DNA of 14,352 nucleotides from an uncultured Bacillota bacterium (lineage in GTDB: Bacteria; Bacillota; Clostridia; UBA1381). The stretch is taken from contig CASFSH010000181.1 of the NCBI GenBank assembly GCA_949297205.1, positions 1-14,352 of the forward strand. The letters run 5' to 3'. The position numbers and the translations under genes are program-made. Positions 13,184 through 14,352 of the stretch are shown here, piece by piece. The notes below the pieces were generated by a model. That model ran no database searches. It saw nothing but the letters and a program-made list of their open reading frames with translations, and was not told the DNA's origin. Every line of letters begins with the position of its first letter. The stretch's first letter is position 1.

Positions 13184-14352
13184 TCAATATCTGTTATCGA
13201 ATATTCTTGTGGATTTCTTTTCGCTTCTCGGCAATTCTCCTATTGCCACAGGCATAATATTTGCAAGTATTCCTATTTTTGCCTTAAAGCCTTCTCCTAT
13301 TTTCTTTGCCATTTCCTTTTTATCTGCATGGCTGTCCAATTCAACAAATAATGTGCATATATCCTTGCCGTTCATATGGTCAATCATAAACTGATATTCA
13401 CTTGACGCCCCGTCGATTCCCGAAAGCATTTCATCAATCTGACTGGGGAATATATTAACTCCTTTAACCTTTACCATATCATCCGTTCTTCCCAGTATAG
13501 TATCTATTCTCGGATATTCGGATCCGCACTCACATTTTCCCGGAATTATTCTTGACAAATCATGTGTCCTGTAACGAATAAGCGGCGCACCCTGTTTTTT
13601 CAGCGTTGTAATAACAATTTCACCTATCTCGCCGTCAGGCACATTTTTTCCGGTTTTCGGATCTATTATTTCAAGATATATAAAGTCATCCCATATATGC
13701 ATACCGCACTCACAGTCACAGCTCATGCCTATACCGGGGCCGTATACCTCTGTCAGACCGTAAATATCATAAAGCTTTACACCCAGTTCTGCCGCAATAC
13801 GTTTACGCATTTTTTCTCCCCATCGTTCAGAGCCTATAACTCCCTTTTTAAGGCATATCTTATCGCCTATTCCTCGTTTTGCAATTTCTTCCGCAAGCAG
13901 CAACGCATATGATGAGGTTGCACAAAGGACAGTGGACTTCATATCCATCATCATTTTCAGCTGTTTATCCGTATTTCCGGGGCCCATTGGGATTGCCATT
14001 GCACCAAGACGTTCAGCACCAAGCTGAAATCCTATTCCCGCCGTCCACAGTCCGTATCCCGGGGTTATATGTATTCTGTCAAGATTGGTTATTCCCGCCA
14101 TTTCATAACATCTTGCAAACATCATAGCCCAATCTTCAACATCCTGTTTTGTATAGGGAATAATAACAGGGGTTCCAGTAGTTCCCGAAGAAGAATGTAT
14201 TCTCACAATTTCTTCATCGCCCACAGCCTGCAGACCTAAAGGATATGCTTCCCTCAAATCACCCTTCCATGTAAAGGGCAGCTTTTCAAAATCCTCCTGG
14301 GTATTTATATCATTTACGTCTATCCCTTCTAATTTCCTTTTGTAAAAGCAAT
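13184..14352 (-). CDS. paaK: Phenylacetate-CoA ligase (partial, 5' end off the window)
   Basis: The 388 visible residues run off the right edge; about 40 N-terminal residues should be missing, since the family is about 430 long. The adenylate-forming signatures are present (positions within the visible part): P-loop SSSGTTGTP (53-61), YDIYGLTE (194-201), RYRTHDL (259-265), GRTDDMVKVKGVNIFP (287-302) and the C-terminal PRSEKKSTR (374-382) with the probable catalytic Lys379. Two cysteine clusters, CDCEC near 211-215 and CEC near 273-275, may form the structural metal site common in Clostridia homologues. The enzyme makes an aryl-acyl-CoA from an aryl acid, ATP and CoA. In anaerobes such ligases are often tied to aromatic amino acid fermentation, but no indolepyruvate oxidoreductase gene is visible here. 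The frame is open to the edge, so the internal TTG near 14257 is not the true start. Confidence 0.93.
   Translation of the reverse strand, partial: CFYKRKLEGIDVNDINTQEDFEKLPFTWKGDLREAYPLGLQAVGDEEIVRIHSSSGTTGTPVIIPYTKQDVEDWAMMFARCYEMAGITNLDRIHITPGYGLWTAGIGFQLGAERLGAMAIPMGPGNTDKQLKMMMDMKSTVLCATSSYALLLAEEIAKRGIGDKICLKKGVIGSERWGEKMRKRIAAELGVKLYDIYGLTEVYGPGIGMSCDCECGMHIWDDFIYLEIIDPKTGKNVPDGEIGEIVITTLKKQGAPLIRYRTHDLSRIIPGKCECGSEYPRIDTILGRTDDMVKVKGVNIFPSQIDEMLSGIDGASSEYQFMIDHMNGKDICTLFVELDSHADKKEMAKKIGEGFKAKIGILANIMPVAIGELPRSEKKSTRIFDNRY

Overview
The window is an AT-rich bacterial chromosome segment, most likely from an anaerobic Clostridia-class Firmicute, possibly of gut origin. The evidence is the low GC content, strong Gram-positive type ribosome binding sites (AAAGGAG, GGAGG), consensus sigma-A promoters, the redox repressor Rex, a SpoIIIE/FtsK-type translocase, a Clostridia-style MurD motif, a phenylacetate-CoA ligase paralogue and tRNAs with encoded CCA. 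The exact genus cannot be read from the sequence. Every gene but one lies on the minus strand; the exception is an AraC-family regulator at 7986-8801.

Reading the minus strand from the right edge, the first block is a 5'-truncated phenylacetate-CoA ligase (paaK), then holA (DNA polymerase III delta), ftsK/spoIIIE and a Nudix ADP-ribose pyrophosphatase. It ends at a strong hairpin (8863-8894) that lies between this block and the convergent araC gene. These are mostly housekeeping genes for replication, chromosome segregation and nucleotide clean-up.

The second block starts in a 349-bp divergent intergenic region with two good back-to-back promoters, one for araC and one for the leftward genes. 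The leftward genes are an M42 metallo-aminopeptidase, murD, two more M42 peptidases that overlap each other by 10 bp, and an alpha/beta hydrolase esterase. Three M42 paralogues around a single cell-wall ligase is the most distinctive feature of the window. A role in peptide or cell-wall peptide turnover is possible but is inference only.

The third block has its own consensus promoter and holds rex (TTG start) and a cytoplasmic CE2-like SGNH esterase, followed by a perfect 12-bp stem-loop. The left end carries a tRNA-Leu(GAG)/tRNA-Gln(CUG) pair, transcribed from a perfect TTGACA-17-TATAAT promoter and closed by a clear rho-independent terminator.

I saw no mobile element, phage gene, CRISPR array, toxin-antitoxin pair or defence system. 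No clearly novel system stands out. The best leads are the M42-murD-esterase gene set beside an AraC regulator, the leader upstream of the first M42 gene, and the weakened first acceptor pair of the tRNA-Gln.
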